Source: Aldehydirespirator sp965116965
GTDB taxonomy: Bacteria; Actinomycetota; Acidimicrobiia; Acidimicrobiales; Aldehydirespiratoraceae
DNA length: 64,000 nt
Reading direction: 5' to 3'
Assembly: GCA_965116965.1 (NCBI GenBank)
Contig: OZ220743.1
Location: forward strand, 992,001 to 1,056,000
Part shown: in pieces, positions 7,924 to 16,924 of the stretch
Layout of the letters: each line of letters begins with the position of its first letter
How positions within the stretch are numbered: position 1 is the stretch's first letter
Translations under genes and position numbers: made by a program
Notes under the pieces: model-generated
Seen by the model: the letters and a program-made list of their open reading frames with translations, nothing else
Told to the model about the DNA's origin: nothing
The model's database searches: none

Positions 7924-9072
7924 GTGGCTGATTCCGTCTCGCTGCCTGCGGCGGGCAAGTACGGCGATGGCGTCCGAGCGCCGCTCGTCGAGCGGATTGC
8001 TCGTCGGATCGGGGATCGGGGGCCGATGCCGGTGTCGAAGTATGTGGAGGCCTGCCTGTACGACGCTGACGGTGGGTTCTACATGCGATCCGGCGGGGGG
8101 AAGGCCGGGGGGCGCTCGGGACATTTTCTGACTGCGCCGGAGGTGGGACCGCTGTTCGGTGCGGTGGTGGCCCGGGCGCTGGATGCCTGGTGGGCTGAGC
8201 TGGGTGAGCCCGATCCGTTCACCGTGATCGACTGGGGGGCGGGGCCGGGCACGCTGGCTCGCTCGGTGCTGGCCTCCGAGCCGGACTGCATGGCCGCTGG
8301 CGCGCTGCGGCTGGTGCTGGTGGAGTTGTCGCCGGCGCAGCGGGCCCTGCATCCAGAGCACCCGCTGGTGGCGAGCGTGGCCCGGGTGTCGGACGCGCTG
8401 CTCCTAGGCGTGTCCGCGGGAGTGATCGTGGCCAACGAGTTCTTGGACAACCTCCCCTTCGACATCGTCCGCCGCACTCGCGGCGGCTGGGAGGAGCTGC
8501 GCGTCGCCGTCGGTGAGGCCTCGGGCCGCCGGGGCTTCTCTTTGGTCGGGGTGCCGGCTTCGACCGAACTCGTGGCCGGCCTGCCGGATCTGGCGGTAGG
8601 AGCCCGCGTACCGGTTCAACGGGCCGCCCGCCGCTGGGTGGCCGACGCGCACCAGGTTCTCGGAGCGGGCTGGATCGTGGCTCTCGACTACGGCGCCGAC
8701 ACCCGGACCCTGGCCGGGCGGGTCGATCCGTCGGATGATCCCGGCGCCGGGTTGGGCTGGCTGCGCACTCATCGGGACCATGATGACGGCTCCTGGTGGC
8801 TGGCCGATCCAGGGTCGTGCGACATCACCGCTGACGTGGCTCTGGACCAGGTGCAGGCCGGCCACCGGGCCCACGTACGCACCCAGGCCGAATTCCTGAG
8901 GGGCCACGGCATCGACGAACTGGTGGCCGAGGGCCGGGCCGCATGGGCCGAGCGGGCCGGCGTCGGCGACCTCGACGCACTGAAGGCCCGCAGCCGTGCC
9001 CGTGAGTCCGAGGCCCTGCTTGACCCGGCCGGCATGGGCGCTTTCAGCGTTCTCGTCTGGTCCGTCGATTGA
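7924..9072 (+). CDS. MidA/NDUFAF7-family SAM-dependent methyltransferase
   Basis: This 382-residue protein of the COG1565 family has YVEACLYDADGGFYMR (about residues 41-56), the segment GHFLTAPEVGPLFGAVVA and the SAM-binding FTVIDWGAGPGTLARS (about 99-114), then NEFLDNLPFDIV (about 171-182), all typical of this family. The mitochondrial homologue NDUFAF7 methylates an arginine of a complex I subunit during assembly. A bacterial copy about 4 kb from nuo genes is suggestive but not proof of the same role. GTG 7924 is the first in-frame start with an aligned N-terminus. Confidence 0.85.
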   Translation: MADSVSLPAAGKYGDGVRAPLVERIARRIGDRGPMPVSKYVEACLYDADGGFYMRSGGGKAGGRSGHFLTAPEVGPLFGAVVARALDAWWAELGEPDPFTVIDWGAGPGTLARSVLASEPDCMAAGALRLVLVELSPAQRALHPEHPLVASVARVSDALLLGVSAGVIVANEFLDNLPFDIVRRTRGGWEELRVAVGEASGRRGFSLVGVPASTELVAGLPDLAVGARVPVQRAARRWVADAHQVLGAGWIVALDYGADTRTLAGRVDPSDDPGAGLGWLRTHRDHDDGSWWLADPGSCDITADVALDQVQAGHRAHVRTQAEFLRGHGIDELVAEGRAAWAERAGVGDLDALKARSRARESEALLDPAGMGAFSVLVWSVD

Positions 9073-9105
9073 TGGCCCGTGCAGGCCGGCGGCTCGTCGG
9101 CCAAT

Positions 9106-9579
9106 TCAGTCCTGGGCTTCGGTCCATTCGTTGATGGCTGTTTCGCAGGGGCCGATCAGGGGCGCCACCACGGGGTAGCCGGCGTAAGGGGCCAGCGCGA
9201 TCAGGGTCTCCCGCAGCTGGTCGGGGGTGAGCTCGCCTCGCTTCAGGGCGGACTGGGCCTGGAGCTTCCACACGTCGGTCGAGCCCCGGGCCGCGATCAC
9301 GCCCATTATGAGCAGGCGCCGATCCCGGATCGACAGCACATCGCGGTCCCACACCTCGGCGAACAGGCTGCGCATCATCACGTCGTTGAAGGCCATGGTG
9401 CCCTCGGGCAACGCCGGGACCTCGCCCTGGTAGATCTCGGTCACCATGGCCACGCCGCGCTCGTAGGTGTCGTCGGCGGGCGTATCGGCAGCGTCGTCGG
9501 CGGGCGTATCGGCAGCGTCGTCGGCGGGCGTATCGGCAGTGTCGTCGGCGGGCGTATCGGCAGCGTTGTCGGCGGTCAT
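9106..9579 (-). CDS. Carboxymuconolactone decarboxylase (CMD) family protein with repeat N-terminus
   Basis: The 157-residue protein has a CMD/AhpD-like alpha-helical fold from about residue 45 (ERGVAMVTEIYQGEVP, FAEVWDRDVLSIRDRR, LIALAPYAGYPV). It lacks the CxxC pair of AhpD peroxidase relatives, so gamma-CMD-like hydrolytic or unknown activity is more likely. Residues about 6-37 are a low-complexity TPADDxAD repeat encoded by four 24-bp DNA repeats. ATG 9579 overlaps the stop of the dehydrogenase gene (ATGA), so it is the third gene of the P450 operon. Confidence 0.85.
   Translation of the reverse strand: MTADNAADTPADDTADTPADDAADTPADDAADTPADDTYERGVAMVTEIYQGEVPALPEGTMAFNDVMMRSLFAEVWDRDVLSIRDRRLLIMGVIAARGSTDVWKLQAQSALKRGELTPDQLRETLIALAPYAGYPVVAPLIGPCETAINEWTEAQD
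9467..9562 (-). repeat. Four 24-bp tandem repeats encoding TPADDxAD
   Basis: Four near-identical units (9467, 9491, 9515, 9539) lie within the 5' end of the CMD gene. Unit length is a multiple of three, so copy-number change keeps the frame and would only vary the length of the acidic N-terminal arm. Confidence 0.9.
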
Positions 9580-10442
9580 CGGGTCTCCTCGTTCGCTTCG
9601 TGGACGTTGTAGACGGCGGGCATGGCGGCTCGCACCGCCTGCAGCATGGCCGCAGCGCCGGGCCGGGCGCGTCCCAACTCCAGTGCCAGCGACAGATCCT
9701 TGGTGGCGATGCCAGCCTGGGTCTCCAGCATGGTCCGCAACTCGCCCCGGATGTGCTCGTCGGGTATCTCCAGCAGGGCGCAGTACTGCTCAGTGAGCGC
9801 ACCCAACTGGCCCATGGACCTCCACGCCTCCAGCAGCGCCGCCGGCTCGCCGCCGGTGCTGGCCACCATGTCGTGGGCCGCGGCCGCGGCCGCGAACTGG
9901 GCGTAGGTCATCACGTTGATGGCGATCTTGAGAGCCGCTCCTGACCCCACCGGACCGGCGTCGATGAGCGTGCCTGCGTAGACATTGAGCACCTCACGGG
10001 CGGCCGGGGGCATATCACCCGATCCTCCGGTCAGCACAGTGAGGTTGCCGGCCCTGGCGTTGTCGGCCCCGCCGGCCACGCAGGCGTCGAACACGGGCAC
10101 ACCCCATTCGGCGGCCACATCTCGCGCCGCCGAGACGGTGTCGGGATGCACGGTGGAGTGGATGAGCACGCTGAGCCCGTCGTGGGCCCCCTCGACGACG
10201 CCACCGGGTCCCGAAAGCACGGCTTCGATGTGGGCCGAGGCCGGCACGCAGATGCTCACCACGTCGCTGACCCGGGCCACCTCAGCCGCGCTGGTGCCCG
10301 CTTCTGCCCCCAGCGACACCGCGGCGCCAACCGCAGCGGGGTCGATGTCGTGGACCGTGACCGATCCGCTCCCGTGGCGGATCAGGTTCTCGGCCATGGC
10401 CGAGCCCATCATGCCCAGCCCGATGTAGCCGTAACTCCTCAC
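9576..10442 (-). CDS. NAD(P)-dependent beta-hydroxyacid dehydrogenase (3-hydroxyisobutyrate dehydrogenase family)
   Basis: The GTG at 10442 overlaps the P450 stop (GTGA). The 288-residue product opens with the Rossmann motif YIGLGMMGSAMAENL and has the substrate loop region FDACVAGGADNARAGNLTVL (about residues 115-134) and the catalytic lysine segment GSGAALKIAINVM (about 162-174, Lys in GxxxKxxxN). The family oxidises beta-hydroxyacids or reduces tartronate semialdehyde-like substrates; the exact substrate is not readable. Translational coupling to the P450 implies that the two act in one pathway, perhaps hydroxylation followed by oxidation. Confidence 0.88.
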   Translation of the reverse strand: MRSYGYIGLGMMGSAMAENLIRHGSGSVTVHDIDPAAVGAAVSLGAEAGTSAAEVARVSDVVSICVPASAHIEAVLSGPGGVVEGAHDGLSVLIHSTVHPDTVSAARDVAAEWGVPVFDACVAGGADNARAGNLTVLTGGSGDMPPAAREVLNVYAGTLIDAGPVGSGAALKIAINVMTYAQFAAAAAAHDMVASTGGEPAALLEAWRSMGQLGALTEQYCALLEIPDEHIRGELRTMLETQAGIATKDLSLALELGRARPGAAAMLQAVRAAMPAVYNVHEANEETR

Positions 10443-11665
10443 CTGGCGATGCCGGCCAGCCGGGGACCGGGGGTGAAGCTGATGGGCAGGGTCCTCCATC
10501 CGCTGACGTTGCCGCTGTGGAACCGGACCTTGTTGTCGTGGTCCACGGTGTAGTCGCCCATGCGGCGGTGGATCTCCTCCAGCGCGACCCGGCCCTCCAG
10601 GCGGGCCAGAGCCGCGCCGAGGCAGAAGTGGATGCCGTAGCCGAAGCCCACGTGCCGGTCGGGTTTGCGGAAGATGTCGAACTCGCCGGCGGTGGGGCCG
10701 AACTCCCGCTCGTCCTGGTTGGCCGCGCCGATCAGCAGCAGAACCGAATCGCCCTCCCGCATCCGCCGGCCGTGCATCTCGACGTCGCGGGTGAGGGTGC
10801 GATGCATGTACTGGGTGGAGCTGTGGAAGCGGACGACCTCCTCCACCGTCTGGCGGACCAGCGACGGGTCGGCCACCACCGCGGCCCGCTGGTCGGGATG
10901 GCGAGACAGCAACTCGACGGCGTTGCCCACCATCTTGGCCGTCGTCTCGAACCCGGCGAACGTGAACAGCAGGCAGAAGCCGAGCAACTCGAGCTCGGTC
11001 AGCGCCCGGCCGTCGACCTCCAGCCCCAGCAGGTCCGACACCAACCCGCCACCGGGCGCCTCGTCGGCGCGCCGCCGCTCGAGATCCTCGGTGAAGTAGG
11101 CGAGCACGTCGAGGATCGCCTCGAACGCCTCCTTGGGGATCTCCATGGACCCGTCCTCGCGAACCAGGCCCCGGTCGGCGCATTCCCGCAGCATGTCGCG
11201 GTCGCACTCACCTATCCCGAGCACGGCCGAGATCACATCCATCGGGAAGCTGCCGGCCACATCGGCCATCAGGTCGGAGTGCCCCGACTCGATCACCGTG
11301 TCGATGTAGTGGTTGACGATCCTGCGGACCTCGTCCTCCATCTGGGCCACGCGCCGGACGGTGAACACCCGCGACACCAGACCCCGCAGCGCGGTGTGCT
11401 CCGGCGGGTCCATCTCGATGATCTCCTGAAACTTGGGGTGGGCCTTGTCGATGGGCCGCCTGCTCTCCAGGGCCACGCCTCCGCGTGAGGAGTAGGTCTC
11501 GTGGTCCTTGAACGCGTCGAGCACGTCCTCGAAGCGGCTGAGGGCCCAGAAGCTCAGTTCCTCGTTCCAGTAGACGGGCGCCTCGTCCCGCAATCGCCGG
11601 TAGGTGACGTACGGGTTGTCGTGCACCGTGAACGCGTAAGGGTTGTACTCGAGCGGCTCGGCCAC
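10439..11665 (-). CDS. Cytochrome P450
   Basis: The 408-residue soluble bacterial P450 has all landmarks: the I-helix AGFETT (about residue 245), EVVRF as the ExxR motif (about 281-285) and the haem-binding FGYGIHFCLG with the proximal cysteine near residue 355. It needs ferredoxin and reductase partners that are not in this window. It heads a three-gene minus-strand operon divergent from the carnitine operon across a 113-bp gap. The divergent layout may mean shared regulation, but the substrate is unknown. Confidence 0.95.
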   Translation of the reverse strand: MAEPLEYNPYAFTVHDNPYVTYRRLRDEAPVYWNEELSFWALSRFEDVLDAFKDHETYSSRGGVALESRRPIDKAHPKFQEIIEMDPPEHTALRGLVSRVFTVRRVAQMEDEVRRIVNHYIDTVIESGHSDLMADVAGSFPMDVISAVLGIGECDRDMLRECADRGLVREDGSMEIPKEAFEAILDVLAYFTEDLERRRADEAPGGGLVSDLLGLEVDGRALTELELLGFCLLFTFAGFETTAKMVGNAVELLSRHPDQRAAVVADPSLVRQTVEEVVRFHSSTQYMHRTLTRDVEMHGRRMREGDSVLLLIGAANQDEREFGPTAGEFDIFRKPDRHVGFGYGIHFCLGAALARLEGRVALEEIHRRMGDYTVDHDNKVRFHSGNVSGWRTLPISFTPGPRLAGIAR

Positions 11666-11778
11666 GGACCGATACTACGAGTCCGCAATGCGCGCCGTCG
11701 AGGGCTGACGATGCGATACTTCGGCCTGGACTGCGGGACTCCGGCCGTGACGCGGCCGGCAACCCGCTGGGAGGCGCG

Positions 11779-13266
11779 GTGACGGCGAGGACCATCGGGC
11801 TGGCGGGAACGGGCGTGATCGGCTCCGGCTGGGCGGTGCGCGCCCTGGCCCGGGGTCACGACGTGGTGGCCTGGGATCCGGCCGACGGGGCCGAGGATCG
11901 ACTTCGATCCGGCATCGAGCGGGCCTGGCCTGCGGCCACTCGCCTGGGGTTGTTCCCCGGTGCCGATCCGGCCCGGCTGCGGTGGGCTGCCGGCCCGGAG
12001 GAAGTGGCGGCCTCGGCCGACTGGGTGCAGGAGAGCGCTCCGGAGGACGAACCGGTCAAGCGGTCGCTGCTCGGCCGACTCGACGCCGTGGCCGAGCCGG
12101 CGACGGTGATCGCCAGCAGCTCCTCGGGGTTGCTGCCCAGCCGCCTGGCCGACGGCCTGAGCCATCCCGAGCGGCTCCTCATCGGCCATCCGTTCAACCC
12201 GGTATACCTGCTCCCGCTGGTCGAGGTGGTGCCCGGTCGGGCCACCGCCGAGGAAGCGGTTGCCGCGGCCATGGCCCACTACGACGACCTGGTGATGCAT
12301 CCGCTGCTGGTTCGCAACGAGGTCGAGGGCTACCTGTCGGACCGCCTCCAGGAAGCGCTGTGGCGCGAGAACCTGCACCTGGTGAACGACGGCATCGCCA
12401 CCACCGCCGAGCTCGACGAAGCAATTGTCTACGGTCCCGGCCTGCGCTGGGCGGCCATGGGCACCAACCTCACATTCCACCTGGCCGGAGGCGAGGGCGG
12501 GATGCGCCACATGCTCAGCCAGTTCGGGCCCGCGCTGAAGCTGCCGTGGACCCGGCTGGAGTCGCCCGAGCTGACCGGCGAGCTGGCCGAAGCCATGGCT
12601 GCGGGCTGCGAGGCCCAGGCCGGCAGCCGATCCATCGCCGAACTGGAGCGGCAGAGGGACGCCTGCCTGCTGGCGGTGATGCGGGCCTTGCGACCGAGCG
12701 GCGCCGGCGCCGGCCGCCTCGTGGCCGAGCGGGAGGCTCGGATACTGGCTGCCAAGGCCTCCACCGAGGCCGAGCCGTGGACGCCCGGCACGGAGATCGC
12801 AGCCCCGCTGTCCCTGTATTCGGCCGTGGTGGAGCCCGACTGGGTGGACTACAACGGCCACATGACCGAGTGGGCGTTCCTGACCGCCTTCGGGTGGGCG
12901 TCCGACGCTCTGTTCCGCTACGTCGGCATCGATGAGGCCTACCGGGCCGGCGGGCACTCCTACTACACGGTCGAGACCCGCCTCAACCACCGTCGGGAGG
13001 CCTCGGAGGGCGAGCCGCTGAGAGTCACCACCCAAGTACTCGGCAGCGACGCCAAGCGGCTGCACATCCTCCACACCATGTACCGCGGCGGCGAGGTGCT
13101 GTGCACCGGCGAGCAGATGCTGGTCCATGTTGACGCTGCTGCCGGCCGCAGCGCACCGCTGCTCGAGGGGCCCGCGGCCGCAGTGGCCGCGGTGACCGAG
13201 GCCCACGCGTCCATGCCGGATCCGTCTCCGGCTCGCGGTTGCATGGCCATCGGCACGAAGCACTGA
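11779..13266 (+). CDS. lcdH: L-carnitine dehydrogenase fused to a hotdog thioesterase
   Basis: Residues about 1-320 form a 3-hydroxyacyl-CoA dehydrogenase-type enzyme with the NAD loop GLAGTGVIGSGWAV (about 7-20), SSSSGLLPS and HPFNPVYLLPLVEVVPG, the last typical of carnitine 3-dehydrogenases. Residues about 345-495 are a hotdog thioesterase with DWVDYNGHMTEW (about 354-365). Fused forms of this length are known in L-carnitine degradation, where the dehydrogenase makes 3-dehydrocarnitine and the thioesterase hydrolyses betainyl-CoA to glycine betaine. The intervening cleavage enzyme (BKACE/DUF849) is not seen here. GTG 11779 has GGGAGG upstream and heads the operon. Confidence 0.88.
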   Translation: MTARTIGLAGTGVIGSGWAVRALARGHDVVAWDPADGAEDRLRSGIERAWPAATRLGLFPGADPARLRWAAGPEEVAASADWVQESAPEDEPVKRSLLGRLDAVAEPATVIASSSSGLLPSRLADGLSHPERLLIGHPFNPVYLLPLVEVVPGRATAEEAVAAAMAHYDDLVMHPLLVRNEVEGYLSDRLQEALWRENLHLVNDGIATTAELDEAIVYGPGLRWAAMGTNLTFHLAGGEGGMRHMLSQFGPALKLPWTRLESPELTGELAEAMAAGCEAQAGSRSIAELERQRDACLLAVMRALRPSGAGAGRLVAEREARILAAKASTEAEPWTPGTEIAAPLSLYSAVVEPDWVDYNGHMTEWAFLTAFGWASDALFRYVGIDEAYRAGGHSYYTVETRLNHRREASEGEPLRVTTQVLGSDAKRLHILHTMYRGGEVLCTGEQMLVHVDAAAGRSAPLLEGPAAAVAAVTEAHASMPDPSPARGCMAIGTKH

Positions 13267-13284
13267 GAACGCAAGGAGGCGAGC

Positions 13285-14445
13285 GTGGACTTCTCGATCA
13301 GCGAATCGCAGCAGATGGTGGTCGACACCGTGCGCGCCTTCGTAGAGCGCGAGCTGGTCCCTCACGAGAGCGAGGTGGAGCGCACCGGCCAGGTGCGGCC
13401 CGAACTGGTGGAGGAGATCCGGGGCAAGGCCATCGACGCCGGTCTGTACGCGGCCAACATGCCCGTCGAACTCGGCGGCGGCGGCCTCGACGACCTGACC
13501 CTGGCCATGGCCGAGCGAGCCTTCGGCTGGACGGCATACGCGCTGCACTACATCGTGGCCCGCCCGTCCAACATCCTGCGGGCCTGCACCGGCGACCAGG
13601 CCGACGAGTACCTGCTCCCCACGGTGCGGGGCGAGCGGGTGGAGTGCCTGGCCATGAGCGAGCCCGACGCCGGCTCCGACCTGCGGGGCATGGCCTGCCG
13701 GGCCGAACGACAGGGCGACCACTACGTGGTGAACGGCACCAAGCACTTCATCAGCCACGCCGACCTGGCCGACTACGTGGTGCTGTTCGCGGCCACGGGC
13801 GCCGCCGACTCGCCCCGGGGCCCCCGCAAGCTGATCTCGTCGCTGCTGGTGGACTTCGACACGCCTGGGGTCGAGCGGGTGCCGGGCTACAACTGCGTGT
13901 CGAACCGGGGCTACCACAACTTCATCCTGAACTTCGACAACGCCCGGGTGCCCGCCTCCAAGCTGCTCGGGGAGGAGCACCGGGGCTTCGATGTGGCCAA
14001 CGAGTGGCTGGGCAGCACCCGCCTGCAAGTGGCCGCGGTGTGCCTGGGACGGGCCGACCGGGCTCTGTCGGTCGCCCTCGACTGGGCCGCCACCCGCGAG
14101 CAGTTCGGGCAGCGCATAGGGCGGTTCCAGGGAGTGTCGTTCAAGCTGGCCGACATGCGCACCCGGCTGCTGCAGGCCGAGCTGATGACCTACCGGGCCG
14201 CCTGGCTGTCGGCCGAGGACGAGATGACCGACGCCGACGCGGCCATGGCCAAGCTGTCGGCCACCGAGATGCTGCAATTCGTGTCGGACGAGGCCATCCA
14301 GATCCTGGGCGGGATGGGGCTGATGGACGAGCTGCCGCTGGAGCGGATCTGGCGTGACGCCCGTGTCGACCGGATCTGGGACGGCACCAGCGAGATCCAG
14401 CGCCACATCGTGTCGCGCGCCATGCTGCGGCCCCTCGGCTGCTGA
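13285..14445 (+). CDS. Acyl-CoA dehydrogenase family protein (CaiA-like role possible)
   Basis: The 386-residue flavoprotein carries CLAMSEPDAGSDLRGMAC (about residues 126-143), FAD-binding AATREQFGQRIGRFQG (about 270-285), QILGGMGLMDELPLERIWRD (about 337-356) and WDGTSEIQ near the end. The position usually holding the catalytic Glu (Y-E-G-T) reads W-D-G-T here, a conservative change worth noting. GTG 13285 has an ideal AAGGAGG site. Between a carnitine dehydrogenase and a CaiD-like hydratase, crotonobetainyl-CoA or gamma-butyrobetainyl-CoA is a plausible substrate (inference). Confidence 0.9.
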   Translation: MDFSISESQQMVVDTVRAFVERELVPHESEVERTGQVRPELVEEIRGKAIDAGLYAANMPVELGGGGLDDLTLAMAERAFGWTAYALHYIVARPSNILRACTGDQADEYLLPTVRGERVECLAMSEPDAGSDLRGMACRAERQGDHYVVNGTKHFISHADLADYVVLFAATGAADSPRGPRKLISSLLVDFDTPGVERVPGYNCVSNRGYHNFILNFDNARVPASKLLGEEHRGFDVANEWLGSTRLQVAAVCLGRADRALSVALDWAATREQFGQRIGRFQGVSFKLADMRTRLLQAELMTYRAAWLSAEDEMTDADAAMAKLSATEMLQFVSDEAIQILGGMGLMDELPLERIWRDARVDRIWDGTSEIQRHIVSRAMLRPLGC

Positions 14446-14492
14446 GAGGCCGAGCGGATAGGGAGCGATTCATTGGGGGTCATGCGATGAGC

Positions 14493-14618
14493 CGGGCGAG
14501 GCCGTGGCCCGAGCGGCCCTCAGGTCGCAGCGAACAGGCGGGCACAGGTCCGCGGCACCATGCGCCACCGCGCGGGCGAGGCCGTGGCCCGAGCGGCCCT
14601 CAGGTCGCAGCGAACAGG
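14493..14618 (+). repeat. 46-bp perfect direct repeat of the GGCCCGAGCGGCCC family
   Basis: Copies at 14493-14538 and 14573-14618 are identical and 80 bp apart. Each contains GGCCCGAGCGGCCC followed by CAGGTCGCAGCGAACAGG, a variant of the 38-bp repeat found at 24.8, 26.2, 48.9 and 57.6 kb. The second copy ends in AGGAG, which may serve as the ribosome binding site of the synthetase gene. Confidence 0.85.
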
Positions 14619-14632
14619 AGCGGGCACAGCCA

Positions 14633-16924
14633 GTGAGCAGGCTCGATCGGCTGTTGAGGCCGCGGTCGCTGGCCTTCGTCGGGGGCGCGGCCGCCGAGCT
14701 GGCGATCGACGCCTCCCGCTCGTTCGGCTTCTCGGGGGACATGTGGGCTGTCAACCGGAGCCGGGAGTTGGGCGGCCTGCCCACCTTCGCCTCCGTGGAG
14801 GAACTGCCGGCCGGCCCCGACGCAGCCTTCGTGGGCGTGGACCGCGACGCCACCGTTGAGGTGGTGCGCCAGCTGGCTGCCGCCGGCACCGGTGCCGCCA
14901 TCTGCCACGCCTCCGGTTTCGCCGAGACCGGCGAAACCGGAGCGGCCCTCCAAGCCGATCTGGTCGCCGCGGCAGCAGGCATGCCCATCGTGGGGCCCAA
15001 CTGCTACGGGACGCTGTCGGCGGTAACCGGCGCGGCGTTGTGGCCCGACGTCCACGGTCTGTCCCGCGCGGATCGCGGTGTCGCACTGCTGAGTCAGAGC
15101 GGCAACATCGCCGTCAGCCTCACCATGCAGCGCCGGTGCCTCGACGTCGCCTGGGTGATGACGCTGGGGAACCAGGCCGATGTCGGCATCTCAGAGGCCT
15201 TCGAGGCCGCGGCGGCAGACGAAGCGGTCACCGGCGTGGGTCTGTGCATCGAGGCACTGGACAACGTCGAGCGCTTCGCCGCGGCGGCTGCCACGGCCCG
15301 CCGCAAGGACCTGCCGGTGGTAGCGCTCAAGCTGGGAGCATCCGAGACCTCGGGGGCCATCGCCGTCACCCACACCGCCTCGCTGGTGGGTGACGGCACC
15401 GCTTACGGCGCGCTGTTCCGCCGGCTGGGCATTCGACGGGTGCACTCGTTGCCAGAACTGCTCGACATGCTGGCCGTCCTGCACTCCCTCGGGCCGCTGA
15501 GGGGTAACCGACTCGTGTCGCTGAGCTGTTCCGGCGGCGAGGCGGCGCTGGTGGCCGACCGCAGCCGCGGCCGGAGCCTGAGCTTCCCGCCGTTCGCTCC
15601 CGAACACGCCGACCGGGTGGCGGCAACTCTGGACGGCCGGGTCGCGGTCACCAACCCGCTCGACTACCACACGTTCATCTGGGGTGACGAAGCTCGCCTG
15701 GCCCGCTGCTTCCGGGCCGCCCTCGGGCCAGGGTCCGGGACTGGTGAGGACGGCGGATCCGAGCAGGAACCAGCGTTCGATGCCGCGCTGCTGATGCTCG
15801 ACCTTCCCGCCGAGGGTCTTGACCGGTCGCGCTGGTGGCCCACCCTGCAGGCCTTCAGCGCGGCCTGCACCGCCAGTGGCACTCCCGGCGTGGTCGTCGC
15901 CTCGTTGGCCGAGAACTTGCCCGAGGAGGCCCGCGCCCGGGCCGCAGACCTGGGCCTGGCCGCATGCGGCGACATCGACACCGCCCTGTCCTGTCTGGCG
16001 GCAGCGGCCGCCTGGGGACGATCGGATGCCCGAACCGGCGAATCCCTCGACGCCCTGCTCCCGCCCGCGGTGGCCGGCGGGGTCGGAGGGTCGTCGTCGG
16101 ACCGTACTGGACCCGGTGCCGCTGACGGTGGGCGGACCGCCACCGCCGTGCCGCCAGGATCGTGTGAGCCGCCCGCATCGTTCCCCTCCACCTCCAGTTG
16201 GTCGGCTGGCGCCGGTACCGCGGCCGGGCCGCCCCGGCAGTCGCAGCGAACCTATGGACGGGGTGTGACAGGCGCGGCCGGACCTGCCGTTGTGACGCTG
16301 TCTGAGCATGCGGCCAAAGAGCGGCTGGACTCGGTCGGCGTCGCCGTGCCCGCTGGGACAGTGGTGGTCGCGGAACGGGCTGTGGCTGCCGCGGCGGAGA
16401 TCGGATACCCGGTCGTGGTCAAGGCAATCGGCCTTGCCCACAAGACGGAGGCAGCCGGCGTGGTGGTCGGTCTCGAAGGTCCGGAGGAGGTAGCTGCCGC
16501 GGCCCGGCGCCTCGCCGGCGACGACGGGACCGTGATGGTCGAGTCCTGCATCAGCGGCGCCGTCGCCGAGTTGCTCGTGAGTGTCCGGTCGGCGCCGCCG
16601 GTGGGGATGCTGCTCACTCTCGGAGCGGGTGGGACGGTGGCGGAACTGCTCGACGACACTGCCGGTCTGCTGCTGCCGGTGCGGGCGAACGAAGTTCTTG
16701 AAGCCCTGAGCAGCCTGCGGCTCTGGCGGACGCTGACCGGTTACCGGGGTCGCCCGGCGGCTGCGGTCGACGCCGTGGTCGAGACGATCTCTGCGCTCGG
16801 TGCGCTGGTGCGCGACGATCGCAGCATCATCGAAGTTGAGATCAATCCCCTGATCGTCACGCGCCAGACGGCCGTTGCCGCCGATGCGCTGATGCTCGTG
16901 GCCGAGCCGCTGGACCATGGCTGA
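14633..16924 (+). CDS. ADP-forming acyl-CoA synthetase (acetate-CoA ligase family)
   Basis: The 763-residue protein has a CoA-binding Rossmann domain (about residues 5-140), succinyl-CoA-ligase-like domains with ALLSQSGNIAVSL and the phosphohistidine loop GAIAVTHTASLVGDG (usually SHTG; His kept), a glycine/serine/proline-rich linker (about 470-545) and a C-terminal ATP-grasp domain with YPVVVKAIGLAHKTEAAGVV (about 586-605) and EVEINPLIV. It activates a carboxylic acid to its CoA thioester with ATP. In this operon it could replace CaiC-type AMP-forming ligation of carnitine or crotonobetaine (inference). GTG 14633 begins the homologous region; upstream in-frame codons only translate the repeat. 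Confidence 0.88.
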   Translation: MSRLDRLLRPRSLAFVGGAAAELAIDASRSFGFSGDMWAVNRSRELGGLPTFASVEELPAGPDAAFVGVDRDATVEVVRQLAAAGTGAAICHASGFAETGETGAALQADLVAAAAGMPIVGPNCYGTLSAVTGAALWPDVHGLSRADRGVALLSQSGNIAVSLTMQRRCLDVAWVMTLGNQADVGISEAFEAAAADEAVTGVGLCIEALDNVERFAAAAATARRKDLPVVALKLGASETSGAIAVTHTASLVGDGTAYGALFRRLGIRRVHSLPELLDMLAVLHSLGPLRGNRLVSLSCSGGEAALVADRSRGRSLSFPPFAPEHADRVAATLDGRVAVTNPLDYHTFIWGDEARLARCFRAALGPGSGTGEDGGSEQEPAFDAALLMLDLPAEGLDRSRWWPTLQAFSAACTASGTPGVVVASLAENLPEEARARAADLGLAACGDIDTALSCLAAAAAWGRSDARTGESLDALLPPAVAGGVGGSSSDRTGPGAADGGRTATAVPPGSCEPPASFPSTSSWSAGAGTAAGPPRQSQRTYGRGVTGAAGPAVVTLSEHAAKERLDSVGVAVPAGTVVVAERAVAAAAEIGYPVVVKAIGLAHKTEAAGVVVGLEGPEEVAAAARRLAGDDGTVMVESCISGAVAELLVSVRSAPPVGMLLTLGAGGTVAELLDDTAGLLLPVRANEVLEALSSLRLWRTLTGYRGRPAAAVDAVVETISALGALVRDDRSIIEVEINPLIVTRQTAVAADALMLVAEPLDHG

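Noticed and set aside
11554..14406. 950-codon minus-strand frame across the carnitine genes
   Set aside because: It is antisense to two well-supported enzymes and has no recognisable domain.
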